DNA of 64,000 nt from Bacillota bacterium (GTDB lineage: Bacteria; Bacillota; Desulfotomaculia; Desulfotomaculales; Desulfallaceae): the NCBI GenBank assembly GCA_023439185.1, contig JAEXOR010000055.1, positions 62,001-126,000 on the forward strand. The letters are read 5' to 3'. Each line of letters opens with the position of its first letter. Positions within the stretch are counted from its first letter, which is position 1. The notes under the pieces were generated by a model. That model was not told where the DNA came from and searched no databases. It was given only the letters and a program-made list of their open reading frames with translations. Made by a program: the position numbers and the translations under genes. Positions 24,904 through 34,030 of this stretch are shown one piece after another.

Positions 24904-25362
24904 TTATTGAACGCCCATGGTCTGTAGCTTGTTGTCGAGCCAAAGTTGCATCAAATGAGCTTCCAGCATGTTTGCCGCCGCAATTTCGGCTATAAATTGA
25001 TTTCTTTCCCGGGTATCCTGATCCAGCTGAGATACAAATTTTGCATACCCTTCGTGAGATTTCTTTTCAATAAAACTATAGACTTTCAGCACCTCCTTGG
25101 TTTCTGCAACGGTATTTAAAACAACGCCGAACATGTTTCCAAGGATATCCCCACCGTCAACCGTCAGGGCTGGTTTCCCTCCGAGGTTGCGAATTACGCT
25201 GCTTATTTTACCAATATGCTCTTCTTCAACCTCCATAAAACGCCTAAAGGTTCGCCTGATATCTTTATCCCCGTACTCCGTAAAATTTTTATACATGCCC
25301 AGGTGACCATGTTCCAGAGTTAAAATTTTATTAAGTTCCTTTAAAAGCGTCTTGTCATCCAT
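24904..25362 (-). CDS. Ferritin-like four-helix protein
   Basis: A 152-residue helical protein with ferritin/bacterioferritin-like metal positions: EHGHLGMY near residue 17, VEEEHIGKI near 43, an E-rich central helix (AETKEVLKVYSFIEKKSHEGY) and EAHLMQLW near 139. ATG 25362 has GGGAG upstream. A non-haem diiron protein for oxidative stress or iron handling is likely; rubrerythrin and a flavodiiron protein are close by. It has no rubredoxin-like domain. Confidence 0.65.
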   Translation of the reverse strand: MDDKTLLKELNKILTLEHGHLGMYKNFTEYGDKDIRRTFRRFMEVEEEHIGKISSVIRNLGGKPALTVDGGDILGNMFGVVLNTVAETKEVLKVYSFIEKKSHEGYAKFVSQLDQDTRERNQFIAEIAAANMLEAHLMQLWLDNKLQTMGVQ

Positions 25363-25521
25363 AAATCTGCTCCCATAAGGTAATATTTGTATTATTCTTT
25401 CAATAACTTGTTTTTTTATTACTTTATGTGAAACAAAAACTGCCCGCCATATTGGTGAGCAGCTCTTTCACTTTGCCGACATTTTTTGATTAATTAATTT
25501 TAAACCATCTAAGATTAAGCT

Positions 25522-27720
25522 TTAGCACTTGGCGAAGCCGCAGTTCTGGCATACCAGACAACCCTCGGCCCTTCTCAGTTCCTGGCCGCATACCTCGCAT
25601 TTGGGTGCGTACCCTTCTTCCGGTTTGTGTCCGTTGGAGTTGCCGTTGCATCTCAAGTCCAGCTCGGCCTTGATTTGTGAAAGCTGTTTGGCGATGGCCG
25701 AGGCGCATGATTTGCCGGGTGACAGGTCCTTGCCTTTGCCCTTGGCCAGCATGTAGGAGGGGCAGGAGTGCGTGCCCGTCAGTTGTTCTATAATCTCGTC
25801 CACCCCGATGCCGCCGCGGATGGCCAGGCTGATTAAGCGGGAAGTGGCTTCGGTATACACCAGGCAGCCGCCGTCGGAACCGGTGGTAATAAAGGTCTCC
25901 AGAATCCTGCCGCTGTCCTCCTGGTAGTTCACGGTCAGGTATATTTTACCGCAGCCGGTGTCCAGGCGGTGGGTTATCCCGTGCGCGGATATGGGACGGG
26001 GCAGGATTTCACCGCGCCGCAGTTCGCCGGGGGCGCGGTGCGCGTCTTTCTGTCCCACGGTGATGGTCCCTTCTTTGCACCCGTCGCGGAATATGGTAAT
26101 GCCCTTGAGGTTCAGATCGTAAGCCATGCGGTAACAGTGGTCTATATCGTCCGGCGTGGCGGTGAAGGGCAGGTTGATGGTCTTGCTTACCGCGTTATCG
26201 ACGTACTTTTGCACCTCGGCCTGCATCAGGATATGGTCTTCGAAATCGATGTCCTGGGCGCCCTTGAAGATGCGGGCAATTTGTTCCGGGACACCCGGGA
26301 TGTTCTGGCAGGTGCCGTACCTGGCTACTTCAGACAGCATTTCCTGGGGTACGTCATACTTTTTGCAGGCTTCCAGGAACAGCGGTGAGAAAACTTCAAA
26401 GTCTCCGGCCACGTTGGTTTTCTTGATGTAAGCCACCGCGAAAATAGGTTCGATGCCGTAGCCTTCGCAGCCCGCCATGGCGGTAACACTGCCGGTGGGG
26501 GCGATGGTGATGCAGGCGGCGTTGCGGCGTTCTTCATCGGGATAAAAAACACTTTTTTCCCAATCCGGGAAGCACCCTTTTTCTTCGGCCAGTTCCTTGG
26601 ACGCATTGTGGGCCGCCTGCTGCATAAAACGGGTAATCTCACCGGCGAACTCCCTGCCCTCCGTCGAATCATAAGTCAGACCGGCCATGATCAGGGCGTC
26701 GTGCAGCCCGGTGAAGCCAAGACCTATTTTGCGGGTGGCCTTGGTCGATTTTTCGATCAGCGGCAGCGGGTACTGGGCGGCGTCGATGAGGTTGTCCAAA
26801 AAACGGACGGCGGTATATACCGTGTCATGGAGCAGCACCCGGTTTAAATCCCCTTTGGGCGTCATCATCCGGGCCATGTTGATGCTGCCCAAAAGGCAGG
26901 ATTCACCCGGACTGAGTGGCTGTTCACCGCATGGATTGGTAGTATTTAACAATTTTTCTGGAATTGGGTTATGCTCCTGCAGGCGATCAATAAAGATAAT
27001 ACCCGGGTCGCCGCAAATGTGCGCGGCCCTGGTTATCCGTTCCCACAGTTCGCCGGCTCTGACGGTATCATGGACCTGTCCGTTGAAGACCAGCTCCCAG
27101 TCGGCGTCGGCGTCCAGCGCTGCCATAAAACGGTTGGTTATCCCGACTGATAAATTGAAGTTGGTCAGCCCGCCCCCCAGCTTGGCGTTGATGAAGTCAA
27201 TAATCTCCGGGTGGTCGACGTTCAGGATGCCCATAGAAGCGCCCCGGCGAACCCCGCCCTGCATCACCATATTGGAGGAGGCGTCAAAAAGCTTGATCAA
27301 CTCCACCACGCCGGAAGCTTTGCCCTTGGTGGAACGGACCAGCGCCCCCCTGGGCCTGATGTTGCTGAAGTTATAGCCCACACCGCCCCCGGACTTAAAG
27401 ACCATGGCGGTATCCTTCAGGGTTTGATACATTGATTCCAGGCTGTCTTCAACATCCAGTACGAAACAGGCTCCCGGCTGCCAGGCCCGGTCGTTTTTAC
27501 CCATATTGGCCCATATTGGAGTGGAGGGTACGAACATCAAACTCTTAATGGCGTCGATAAATTTCTGTTCCCAGTGCCGCCGGTTTTCCTTTTCCACGCC
27601 CGCGGCCGCGCCCGCCAGCCGGCGGACCGCCTCTTCGAAGGTTTCGGTAGGGTCGCCTTCCTCATTCCGGCAGGCGTAACGCGCGTCAAACACCTTTTGT
27701 CCGCTATCGGTCAGTTTCAT
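25522..27720 (-). CDS. nrdJ: Adenosylcobalamin-dependent (class II) ribonucleotide reductase
   Basis: Reduces ribonucleotides to deoxyribonucleotides with coenzyme B12 as radical source, so it works with or without oxygen. The 732-residue product shows PSTPIWANMGK, FKSGGGVGYNFSNIRPRGA, NLSVGITNRFM, NPCGEQPLSPGESCLLGSIN and APTGSVTAMAG. A C-terminal Cys-rich tail CEVCGQELRRAEGCLVCQNC ends in AKC, a zinc ribbon plus terminal cysteines. Start ATG 27720 has AAGGAG nearby; an upstream frame to 27783 lacks support. It makes the organism dependent on cobamide, which gives the nearby corrinoid-type importers a possible client. Confidence 0.94.
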   Translation of the reverse strand: MKLTDSGQKVFDARYACRNEEGDPTETFEEAVRRLAGAAAGVEKENRRHWEQKFIDAIKSLMFVPSTPIWANMGKNDRAWQPGACFVLDVEDSLESMYQTLKDTAMVFKSGGGVGYNFSNIRPRGALVRSTKGKASGVVELIKLFDASSNMVMQGGVRRGASMGILNVDHPEIIDFINAKLGGGLTNFNLSVGITNRFMAALDADADWELVFNGQVHDTVRAGELWERITRAAHICGDPGIIFIDRLQEHNPIPEKLLNTTNPCGEQPLSPGESCLLGSINMARMMTPKGDLNRVLLHDTVYTAVRFLDNLIDAAQYPLPLIEKSTKATRKIGLGFTGLHDALIMAGLTYDSTEGREFAGEITRFMQQAAHNASKELAEEKGCFPDWEKSVFYPDEERRNAACITIAPTGSVTAMAGCEGYGIEPIFAVAYIKKTNVAGDFEVFSPLFLEACKKYDVPQEMLSEVARYGTCQNIPGVPEQIARIFKGAQDIDFEDHILMQAEVQKYVDNAVSKTINLPFTATPDDIDHCYRMAYDLNLKGITIFRDGCKEGTITVGQKDAHRAPGELRRGEILPRPISAHGITHRLDTGCGKIYLTVNYQEDSGRILETFITTGSDGGCLVYTEATSRLISLAIRGGIGVDEIIEQLTGTHSCPSYMLAKGKGKDLSPGKSCASAIAKQLSQIKAELDLRCNGNSNGHKPEEGYAPKCEVCGQELRRAEGCLVCQNCGFAKC

Positions 27721-27866
27721 AACGCTAAGCTCCTTGTTCAGTATCTTGTTAGTGAATAAAGATGTATTAAAATAGACTGACAAGAATGTCAGTCCGCCGG
27801 GCCGGTTTTAACAAAATATTCTACGAAATAATAATAAATCCTGCTTTACTGAGCTATAAAGTAAGA

Positions 27867-27883
27867 CCGGCCCGTCGGGCCGG
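27867..27883 (-). terminator. Strong hairpin after rubrerythrin
   Basis: CCGGCCCGTCGGGCCGG is a perfect 7-bp stem with a short loop, 22 bases beyond the rubrerythrin stop, followed on the minus strand by TCTTACTTTA. Confidence 0.5.
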
Positions 27884-27904
27884 CCTGAATAACTTGTGTT
27901 TGGC

Positions 27905-28438
27905 TTAGTAGTTTTCGCAAAGCAATTCGTAATATGCCTGGGGATGCGCACAGGCCGGGCATTCTTCGGGGGCTTCTTTACCGGTATGCACGTAACCGCA
28001 GTTGCGGCACTTCCATTTTACTTCTTCATCCCGCTTGAACACTTGGCCTGCCTCAAGATTTTTAAGCAGGGCCAGGAATCGTTTTTCGTGCTCTTCCTCC
28101 ACTTCGCCGATTTCCCGGAACACGTCGGCTATTTCATCGAACCCTTCTTCCCTGGCAATTTTCTCAAATTCCTTGTACATGGTGGTATACTCGTAGTTTT
28201 CTCCTCCCGCTGCTTCCTTCAGGTGCGTCCTGGTATCGGTGATACCATTTAAGAACTTAAACAGTCTTTTGGCGTGTTCCTTTTCGTTGTCGGCGGTTTC
28301 GATAAAGATACCGGCGATTTGTTCATAGCCCTCTTTTTTGGCCGCGCTGGCCCAATAGGTGTATTTATTGCGGGCTTCGCTTTCACCGGCAAAGGCATGC
28401 AGTAAGTTGGCTTCGGTTTTGGAACCTTTTAAATTCAT
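27905..28438 (-). CDS. rbr: Rubrerythrin
   Basis: Cytoplasmic peroxide reductase of anaerobes. The 177-residue product has a diiron four-helix domain with FAGESEARNKY, IAGIFIETADNEKEHAKRL, FREIGEVEEEHEKRF, and a C-terminal rubredoxin-like domain CRNCGYVHTG...CPACAHPQAYYE. Start ATG 28438 follows GGAGG; an upstream frame to 28492 is not used. Divergent from the flavodiiron gene. Confidence 0.95.
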   Translation of the reverse strand: MNLKGSKTEANLLHAFAGESEARNKYTYWASAAKKEGYEQIAGIFIETADNEKEHAKRLFKFLNGITDTRTHLKEAAGGENYEYTTMYKEFEKIAREEGFDEIADVFREIGEVEEEHEKRFLALLKNLEAGQVFKRDEEVKWKCRNCGYVHTGKEAPEECPACAHPQAYYELLCENY

Positions 28439-28666
28439 TGTAAAACCTCCTTGTAAAAAAGTTGTTATAACTCTACTTGGTATTCTTGCCAATATTCTTT
28501 AAATCCTTTCGTAAAAGGCAAATTTAAGAAATTGTTAATACTTAATGTTTTAGATCCGTGAGCAATATCACATCTGTTTTGTGATTATGGTAATAGAATC
28601 CCGTTTCCGGTGTATAATAAATTTATTCCATAAATGGTTGGTAAAAAATAAAGCGAGGGGGCGGCA

Positions 28667-29854
28667 ATGATGATTGAAATTAAAAATAAAATTTTCTGGG
28701 TCGGGGTAAAGGACTGGGAGATCAGGCGCTTTCACGGCGAGGAGTATTCCACGCACCGGGGTTCTACATATAATTCGTATTTAATCAAGGACCAAAAGAT
28801 TGCCCTGGTGGACACTGTTTGGACGCCCTTCCACGAGGATTTTATCAAGCAATTGGAGCAGGATTTCGGCCTGGGGAATATTGATTTGATCGTCATCAAC
28901 CATACCGAACAGGACCATGCCGGCAGCCTTTTGTACCTGATGGAAAAAATACCTGAGACCCCGATTTATTGCACTAAAAACGGCGCCGCCATGATTAAAG
29001 GGCATTTTCATAAGGACTGGAATTTTAATATTGTTAAAACAGGGGACAGCGTGGACCTGGGGGATTACAAACTGATATTTGTGGAAACGCCGATGCTGCA
29101 CTGGCCCGACAGCATGGCCACCTACGTGGCCGGCGCCAATGTGCTGCTCTCCAACGATGCCTTTGGCCAGCATTATGCTTCCCCTTACCTGTTCAACGAC
29201 CAGGTGGACCAGGGCGAACTGTTCCAGGAAGCTCTGAAATATTACGCCAACATACTGACTCCCTTCAGTAAGCTGGTCCGGGCCAAGCTGGAGGAAATTA
29301 GGGGGTTAAACGTACCCATAGATATGATTGCCCCCAGTCACGGGATTATCTGGCGTGAAAACCCGCTGCAAATTGTGGAAAAGTATGATCAATGGGCCGA
29401 CAACTATAATGAAGGCACGGTGGCAGTGCTTTATGATACCATGTGGGGCGCCACCAGAAAGATGGCCCTGGCCATTGCCCGGGGCTTGGAAAGCAGGGGC
29501 GTGGGGGCCAAGGTTTTGAACATCGGCACCAGTGATAAAAACGATGTGATCACCGAGATCTTTAAAGCCAAGGGGCTGATTATGGGCAGTTCCACCATTA
29601 ATGGCGGGATCCCCAGTTCCACCGCCGCAATGCTGGAAATAATCAAGGGTCTGAAATTTAAAGAAAAGGTGGCTGCCGCTTTCGGTTCCTACGGATGGAG
29701 CGGGGAATCTCCGGTGATAATTGAAAAAAGGCTCTCCGAGTCTGGTTTTAACGTGCTGACTCCATCCATTAAAATGAAATACGATCCCACCGGGGAAAAC
29801 TTAAAGGAATGCGAGGCCTTTGGAGAAGCTTTCGCTGATCAGATGCGCGCCTGA
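28667..29854 (+). CDS. fprA: Flavodiiron protein (FprA type)
   Basis: Reduces oxygen to water and/or nitric oxide to N2O. The 395-residue protein has a metallo-beta-lactamase-like domain with the diiron ligand motif HTEQDHAGS near residue 82 and MLHWPDSMATY near 144, followed by a flavodoxin domain (from about 255) with FMN loop YDTMWGATRKMA and SSTINGG. ATG 28667 or the adjacent ATG 28670 follow GAGGGGG. Stands with rubrerythrin and the ferritin-like gene as an oxygen-defence group. Confidence 0.93.
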   Translation: MMIEIKNKIFWVGVKDWEIRRFHGEEYSTHRGSTYNSYLIKDQKIALVDTVWTPFHEDFIKQLEQDFGLGNIDLIVINHTEQDHAGSLLYLMEKIPETPIYCTKNGAAMIKGHFHKDWNFNIVKTGDSVDLGDYKLIFVETPMLHWPDSMATYVAGANVLLSNDAFGQHYASPYLFNDQVDQGELFQEALKYYANILTPFSKLVRAKLEEIRGLNVPIDMIAPSHGIIWRENPLQIVEKYDQWADNYNEGTVAVLYDTMWGATRKMALAIARGLESRGVGAKVLNIGTSDKNDVITEIFKAKGLIMGSSTINGGIPSSTAAMLEIIKGLKFKEKVAAAFGSYGWSGESPVIIEKRLSESGFNVLTPSIKMKYDPTGENLKECEAFGEAFADQMRA

Positions 29855-29906
29855 CATATTGTGCTATGGTAAGTATAGTTATAAAACAGGAAGGGAGACA
29901 GGAATA

Positions 29907-30335
29907 ATGAGAAAATATCTGCTGGCGACCGACGGCTCCGAAGGTTCAAAACGGGCGGCGTATTTCTTGCTGGATTTGGTCCGGGATGCCGGTGAATTTG
30001 AAGTTACCGTTATCCAGGTGATTAATATTAAGAGAGAAATTTACAATTACCCGCTGCTTGTAAACATACCGGAAATAGAAAAATTAGTGCAGGAACAGGC
30101 CGGGGAGGTTATTGACGAAACCGCGGCGATTTTCGAAAACGAAGGTATCCGGGTAAACAAGCTGGTGCTGGAGGGGGATCCGGGCCACGAAATTGCCAAA
30201 TACGCCGGGCAGGCCGAGGTTAATCAAATTATCATGGGCACCAGGGGATTGGGCAATATAACGGGGCTGGTGTTGGGAAGCGTCAGCCAAAAGGTAATTC
30301 ACCTGGCCACCAGTCCGGTTACGCTGGTCAAATAA
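29907..30335 (+). CDS. Universal stress protein, UspA family
   Basis: A 142-residue protein with YLLATDGSEGSKRAA at the start and the nucleotide-binding end MGTRGLGNITGLVLGSVSQKVIH (G-x2-G-x9-G-S). ATG 29907 with AAGGGAG upstream; the longer frame from 29820 overlaps fprA. Fifty-two bases after fprA, so possibly cotranscribed. It lacks the polar insert of the copy at 2794. Confidence 0.87.
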   Translation: MRKYLLATDGSEGSKRAAYFLLDLVRDAGEFEVTVIQVINIKREIYNYPLLVNIPEIEKLVQEQAGEVIDETAAIFENEGIRVNKLVLEGDPGHEIAKYAGQAEVNQIIMGTRGLGNITGLVLGSVSQKVIHLATSPVTLVK

Positions 30336-30369
30336 CTAGTTTTAATCCATCAAGCGGAGATTTAATGCC

Positions 30370-30939
30370 ATGAAAGAATCGAACGAACAAGCCAAACAGG
30401 ATGCAGCGCCTGCAAAGAGCGAAGCATTTAAGGCTTACCTGGGTAAAATGAAAGGGGGCAGGAGTCAAAACCTGCCCGCCATGTCCCTTTCGGGGATGCT
30501 GGTCACCGCCCTGGGCAGTTTGGCCGGTATCGGGCTGGTAACCATGCTTTCGTCTTATTACCGGCTGCCGCTTTTACTGCCCTCGTTCGGCGCGTCGGCT
30601 GTGCTATTGTATGCCGCCTGCGGCGTGCCCATGGCCCAGCCCAGGAACGTCATCGGCGGCCACGTCATTTCGGCGCTGGCCGGGGTAATCGTATACCAAC
30701 TTATGGGCGACGCCTGGTGGGCGATTACCCTGGGCGTTACGCTGGCCATCCTGGCCATGACCGCGACCTATACCCTGCATCCGCCCGGCGGAGCCACCGC
30801 CTTTATGGCCGTATATAACGGGCAAGGTTTCGGCTTCATCCTTTCACCCGTCGGTTTGGGCGCTTTGTGCCTGGTGCTGGTGGCCGTACTGGTCAATAAT
30901 CTGTCCCAGGAGCGCAAATACCCTTACTATTGGTTTTAA
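30370..30939 (+). CDS. HPP-family membrane protein
   Basis: A 189-residue integral membrane protein with four or five helices and the name-giving motif LHPPGGATA near residue 137, plus LPSFGASAVLLY near 60. A soluble polar N-terminus of about 35 residues comes first. HPP proteins are linked to nitrite transport in plastids and cyanobacteria; whether that holds here is unknown. Its 3' end overlaps the convergent tautomerase by four bases. Confidence 0.85.
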   Translation: MKESNEQAKQDAAPAKSEAFKAYLGKMKGGRSQNLPAMSLSGMLVTALGSLAGIGLVTMLSSYYRLPLLLPSFGASAVLLYAACGVPMAQPRNVIGGHVISALAGVIVYQLMGDAWWAITLGVTLAILAMTATYTLHPPGGATAFMAVYNGQGFGFILSPVGLGALCLVLVAVLVNNLSQERKYPYYWF

Positions 30940-31124
30940 TCCTGCTTGTCCGACAGCAGCACGCCGCCTACGCCGACGTTATCCCGGTCCCGTTCTTCAA
31001 TCAGTACGATAAAGGACTTTTCGGGTATTTTGTACACTTCACTGGCAACGCGGGTGAAACCTTTAACCAGTTCTGTCTTCTGCTCTTTGGTCAATTTGGG
31101 GCCGTCCATGTGGATTACGGGCAT
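30936..31124 (-). CDS. 4-oxalocrotonate tautomerase family protein
   Basis: A 62-residue tautomerase-fold protein starting MPVIHMDG, where proline 2 becomes the N-terminal catalytic base after Met removal. LTKEQKTELVKGFTRVASE and SFIVLIEERDRDNVGVGG follow the family pattern. GGAGGTG precedes the ATG. Substrate unknown. Confidence 0.85.
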   Translation of the reverse strand: MPVIHMDGPKLTKEQKTELVKGFTRVASEVYKIPEKSFIVLIEERDRDNVGVGGVLLSDKQD

Positions 31125-31314
31125 CTGAATTCACCTCCGGCTGGTTATTATATTTTCACTATCATGATATCATATTGACAAAGCGATTAAAAATGATTAG
31201 CATGAAAATTGAGAAAATAAAAAGTCCGGAAACAGGCCATGAAGGTCGGCTCTTGGCAGGGTCTTGCTTTATGGTCTTTATTTTTAAATACTAATCAAAA
31301 ACGAGGTGTTTATT

Positions 31315-31920
31315 ATGTGCATGGAAAAGTCACCCTGGGAAAGGGCCGTTGAATTTCACGGTCATAGCTGCCCCGGACTGGCCATTGGTTACCGGGTGGC
31401 CGAGGTAGCCATGAAACGGCTGCGGGAAACAAGGTCCGCCGACGAGGAACTGGTGGCGGTGGTGGAAAACGACGCCTGCGGCGTGGATGCCGTGATGCTG
31501 CTGACCGGATGCACCCTGGGCAAGGGCAACCTGATCTACCGCGACCTGGGCAAGCAGGTCTATACCTTCGGCAGCCGCGGCGGCAACAGGGCGCTGCGCA
31601 TTGCGGTGAAAGGCACGGGCCGGCCGGACCCCGAAGTCGCCGAATTGCGCCAGAAAGTATCCGCGGGAACCGCCATTTCGGCCGAACAGGCCAGGTTCCA
31701 TGTGCTGCAGGGCCGGCGCATTGAGGAAATACTGCACATGCCCGAGGAGGATTTCTGCACGGTTCGGGAGGTCGATTTCAATTTACCTTCCAAGGCCCGG
31801 ATTTTTCAGTCGCTGGAGTGCTCCCGGTGCGGGGAGAAGGTTATGGAGCCCCGGGCCAGGCTGCGGGACGGCGAGGTCGTTTGCTTGGATTGCTTTGAAG
31901 ATTACAACCGGGGCTGGTAA
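31315..31920 (+). CDS. FmdE-like protein with C-terminal zinc ribbon
   Basis: A 201-residue protein of the FmdE (formylmethanofuran dehydrogenase subunit E) family, with FHGHSCPGLAIGYRVAE near the start, ENDACGVDAVMLLTGCTLGKGN as the conserved Cys region, and a C-terminal zinc ribbon CSRCGEKVMEP...VCLDC. Such proteins are common in anaerobes with Mo/W enzymes, but the role is unresolved. ATG 31315 has GAGGTG six bases upstream; a GTG at 31306 would overlap that site. Confidence 0.85.
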   Translation: MCMEKSPWERAVEFHGHSCPGLAIGYRVAEVAMKRLRETRSADEELVAVVENDACGVDAVMLLTGCTLGKGNLIYRDLGKQVYTFGSRGGNRALRIAVKGTGRPDPEVAELRQKVSAGTAISAEQARFHVLQGRRIEEILHMPEEDFCTVREVDFNLPSKARIFQSLECSRCGEKVMEPRARLRDGEVVCLDCFEDYNRGW

Positions 31921-31951
31921 CGAAACATTTTAAAATCGGGGGCATGGCGCG

Positions 31952-32392
31952 ATGATGGAATCACAATTAATATTACAGCCCATTGGTATTATACGCACAC
32001 CGTATAAAGATTCGGGAGACGCTCCCCGGCAGGGAAGGTCTTCGGACGACGTGTGCGTTTTGGAATTGCTGCCCGAATTTGTGTCGGGGTTAAAGGACGT
32101 GGATAAAGCCTCCCACCTAGTGGTGCTGTATTGGGGCCACCGGTCGGACCGGAACAAGCTGCAGACCAGGACGCCCTACGGGGAAACCATTAGGGGCGTG
32201 TTCGCCACCCGGTCGCCCTCCCGGCCTAATCCCATCGCCCTGTGCGTGGCCGAGCTGCTGGAGGTGAGCGGCAACCGGCTCAAAGTGCTCGGCCTGGACG
32301 CCCTGGACAGCAGTCCCCTGTTGGATATCAAACCATATTCCCCGGATATTGACTGCGTCCCGGACGCCTGGGTAGATCATACCGGGAGATAG
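31952..32392 (+). CDS. tRNA (t6A37) N6-methyltransferase TrmO/TsaA family
   Basis: A 146-residue beta-barrel methyltransferase of the TrmO (YaeB/VirR) family. IGIIRTPYKD at the start, HLVVLYWGHRSD in the middle and FATRSPSRPNPIALCVAELL near residue 92 are diagnostic. It lacks the C-terminal extension of the E. coli protein, like archaeal members. The 3' end overlaps the convergent DNA methylase by 16 bases. Confidence 0.87.
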   Translation: MMESQLILQPIGIIRTPYKDSGDAPRQGRSSDDVCVLELLPEFVSGLKDVDKASHLVVLYWGHRSDRNKLQTRTPYGETIRGVFATRSPSRPNPIALCVAELLEVSGNRLKVLGLDALDSSPLLDIKPYSPDIDCVPDAWVDHTGR

Positions 32393-33219
32393 TTCGTCAC
32401 CAAAATTTCGTCGACCTTGCCCCGTTTTAAAGCATTGGAGTTAATGGCCCGACCGGCCGAGACGGTTATAGTCGGATAGTCTTTATATAGCTCACGAATA
32501 AACGGCGTCGCAGAATTACTGAGCAGCACCCGGCAACCCCGGGTGCTTAAATCGTCAAATACCCGTTTCAGGCGGACCTGCTGGTCCCTGCCGAATCCGT
32601 TCCAACTGTAGCCGGTGAAGGAAGCGGTTTGGGACAGGGGCTCGTACGGCGGATCGAGGTAAATAAAGTCGTCCCTGGCTGCCTGTGTCAAAGCCGTTTC
32701 AAAATCCGTATTGAGAATGGTAATGTCATTATCTGACAAGTATTGGTGAATCGCCTCTAAAGCGGGCTCATCCACGATTTTGGGATTTTTGTAAGCGCCG
32801 AAGGGGACGTTGAAGTGTCCCTGGCTGTTGACCCGGAAAAGTCCGTTGTAGCATGTTTTATTAAGGAAAATTATCCTGGAGGCCCGCTCAACGGGCGCAA
32901 GGGCCAAGAACCCCTCTGTTCTGTCAATATCCCGGAGCCGGTAATAATATTCCTTTTCATTTTTATGCCGGGTCAGATCGGCGGCCAGCGCCGCGACGTC
33001 AGTTTTAATTACTTTATACACATTGATTAGCTCGGAGTTTATATCGTTGACCACGGCCTTTGCGGGCCGCAGATCAAATAATACCGCTCCGGCGCCCAGG
33101 AAAGGCTCAAAGTAGGTATTAAATTTTCCCGGTACATAGCGCCTTATTTCGGAAAGCAGCCGGCGCTTTCCGCCGGCCCATTTGAGAAACGGATGCAAAT
33201 ACTTGTTCCGGCCCGCCAT
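32377..33219 (-). CDS. D12-class DNA adenine methylase (Dam-like)
   Basis: N6-adenine DNA methyltransferase of 280 residues. PFLKWAGGKRRLLSEI at the start binds SAM, FEPFLGAGAVLFDLRP is motif I, and DPPYEPLSQTASFTGYSWNGF contains the catalytic DPPY. Specificity is probably GATC by family. No restriction nuclease is next to it, so it is a solitary methylase. ATG 33219 with GGAGGG; an upstream frame to 33282 is ignored. Confidence 0.92.
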   Translation of the reverse strand: MAGRNKYLHPFLKWAGGKRRLLSEIRRYVPGKFNTYFEPFLGAGAVLFDLRPAKAVVNDINSELINVYKVIKTDVAALAADLTRHKNEKEYYYRLRDIDRTEGFLALAPVERASRIIFLNKTCYNGLFRVNSQGHFNVPFGAYKNPKIVDEPALEAIHQYLSDNDITILNTDFETALTQAARDDFIYLDPPYEPLSQTASFTGYSWNGFGRDQQVRLKRVFDDLSTRGCRVLLSNSATPFIRELYKDYPTITVSAGRAINSNALKRGKVDEILVTNYLPV

Positions 33220-33365
33220 GATTTCCCTCCACGAATCTAATTTCCGCACACAAATTATACCATCTCCCCGCCTTAGGGTCACCTGATCAGAAAATCTATA
33301 GTGGGGATGTCAATTTGCTGCCACGAAATGGTATGATAGTGTTATTAAAACCGGGAGGTGTCTCT

Positions 33366-33701
33366 TTGGACCGGACAACCTCAATACAGGAATTAAAAGA
33401 TCTCGTGGCCGAGTTTGTGGATGAGCGTGACTGGCGGCAATTCCACAGTCCCAAAAACCTGTCCATGTCCATTGCCATAGAAGCAGCGGAGCTGATGGAA
33501 ATTTTTCAGTGGCCGGATGCGGGGGAGCCTTTGGACCGGCGGCAGAGGGACAAACTGCATGAAGAATTGGCCGATGTGGTTATTTACTGCTTATCCCTGG
33601 CCAATGCCACGGGGACCGATTTATCCGCCGCAGTGCGTGACAAAGTGGCCCGTAACGCCGCTAAATACCCGGCAGACAAGTTCCGGGGCAAGTATAGATA
33701 A
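33366..33701 (+). CDS. MazG-like nucleotide pyrophosphohydrolase
   Basis: A 111-residue house-cleaning NTP pyrophosphatase of the RS21-C6/iMazG type. The metal-binding helix pairs are AIEAAELMEIFQW (ExxE) and ELADVVIYCLSLA (ExxD). TTG 33366 has GGGAGGTG five bases before it, better than the in-frame codon at 33315. Divergent from the methylase gene. Confidence 0.85.
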   Translation: MDRTTSIQELKDLVAEFVDERDWRQFHSPKNLSMSIAIEAAELMEIFQWPDAGEPLDRRQRDKLHEELADVVIYCLSLANATGTDLSAAVRDKVARNAAKYPADKFRGKYR

Positions 33702-33826
33702 ATTTATCACCGGAATTATGACAATCTTAGATGAGATTTTTAGATCAAAGTAGTTTATAATTCCTTATAAATGGGCCGTTAAGCTTTAAATCAGGGCCGG
33801 AGCTGTCCGTGAAGGGGTGGGGGGAT

Positions 33827-34018
33827 TTGTTTAAGAAAATATGCCCTTATTGCAGCGAAGATTCATATAGCGCTTCCGGAACGGGAAACTGGATTTGCCC
33901 CTATTGCAGTAAAAACATAACCGATGTGCGATTTGAAACAGCCGGTGCGAAAAAACTGTGTGCTGTTTGCGACCGGGAAGCTGTGGAGGACAGGGAATCC
34001 AAAAGCAATAAGGTATAA
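33827..34018 (+). CDS. Small double zinc-ribbon protein
   Basis: About 63 residues with three CxxC pairs: CPYCSED, CPYCSKN and CAVCDRE. TTG 33827 after a purine-rich GGGGTGGGGGGA stretch is the likely start; GTG 33809 in the same frame would add six residues. Probably a metal-bound structural or nucleic-acid-binding protein; function unknown. Confidence 0.5.
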   Translation: MFKKICPYCSEDSYSASGTGNWICPYCSKNITDVRFETAGAKKLCAVCDREAVEDRESKSNKV

Positions 34019-34030
34019 TCCGAACATCCT

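Noticed and set aside
30936..31178. Plus-strand frames at the tautomerase locus
   Set aside because: The minus-strand frame has a GGAGGTG site and a catalytic Pro2; the others do not.
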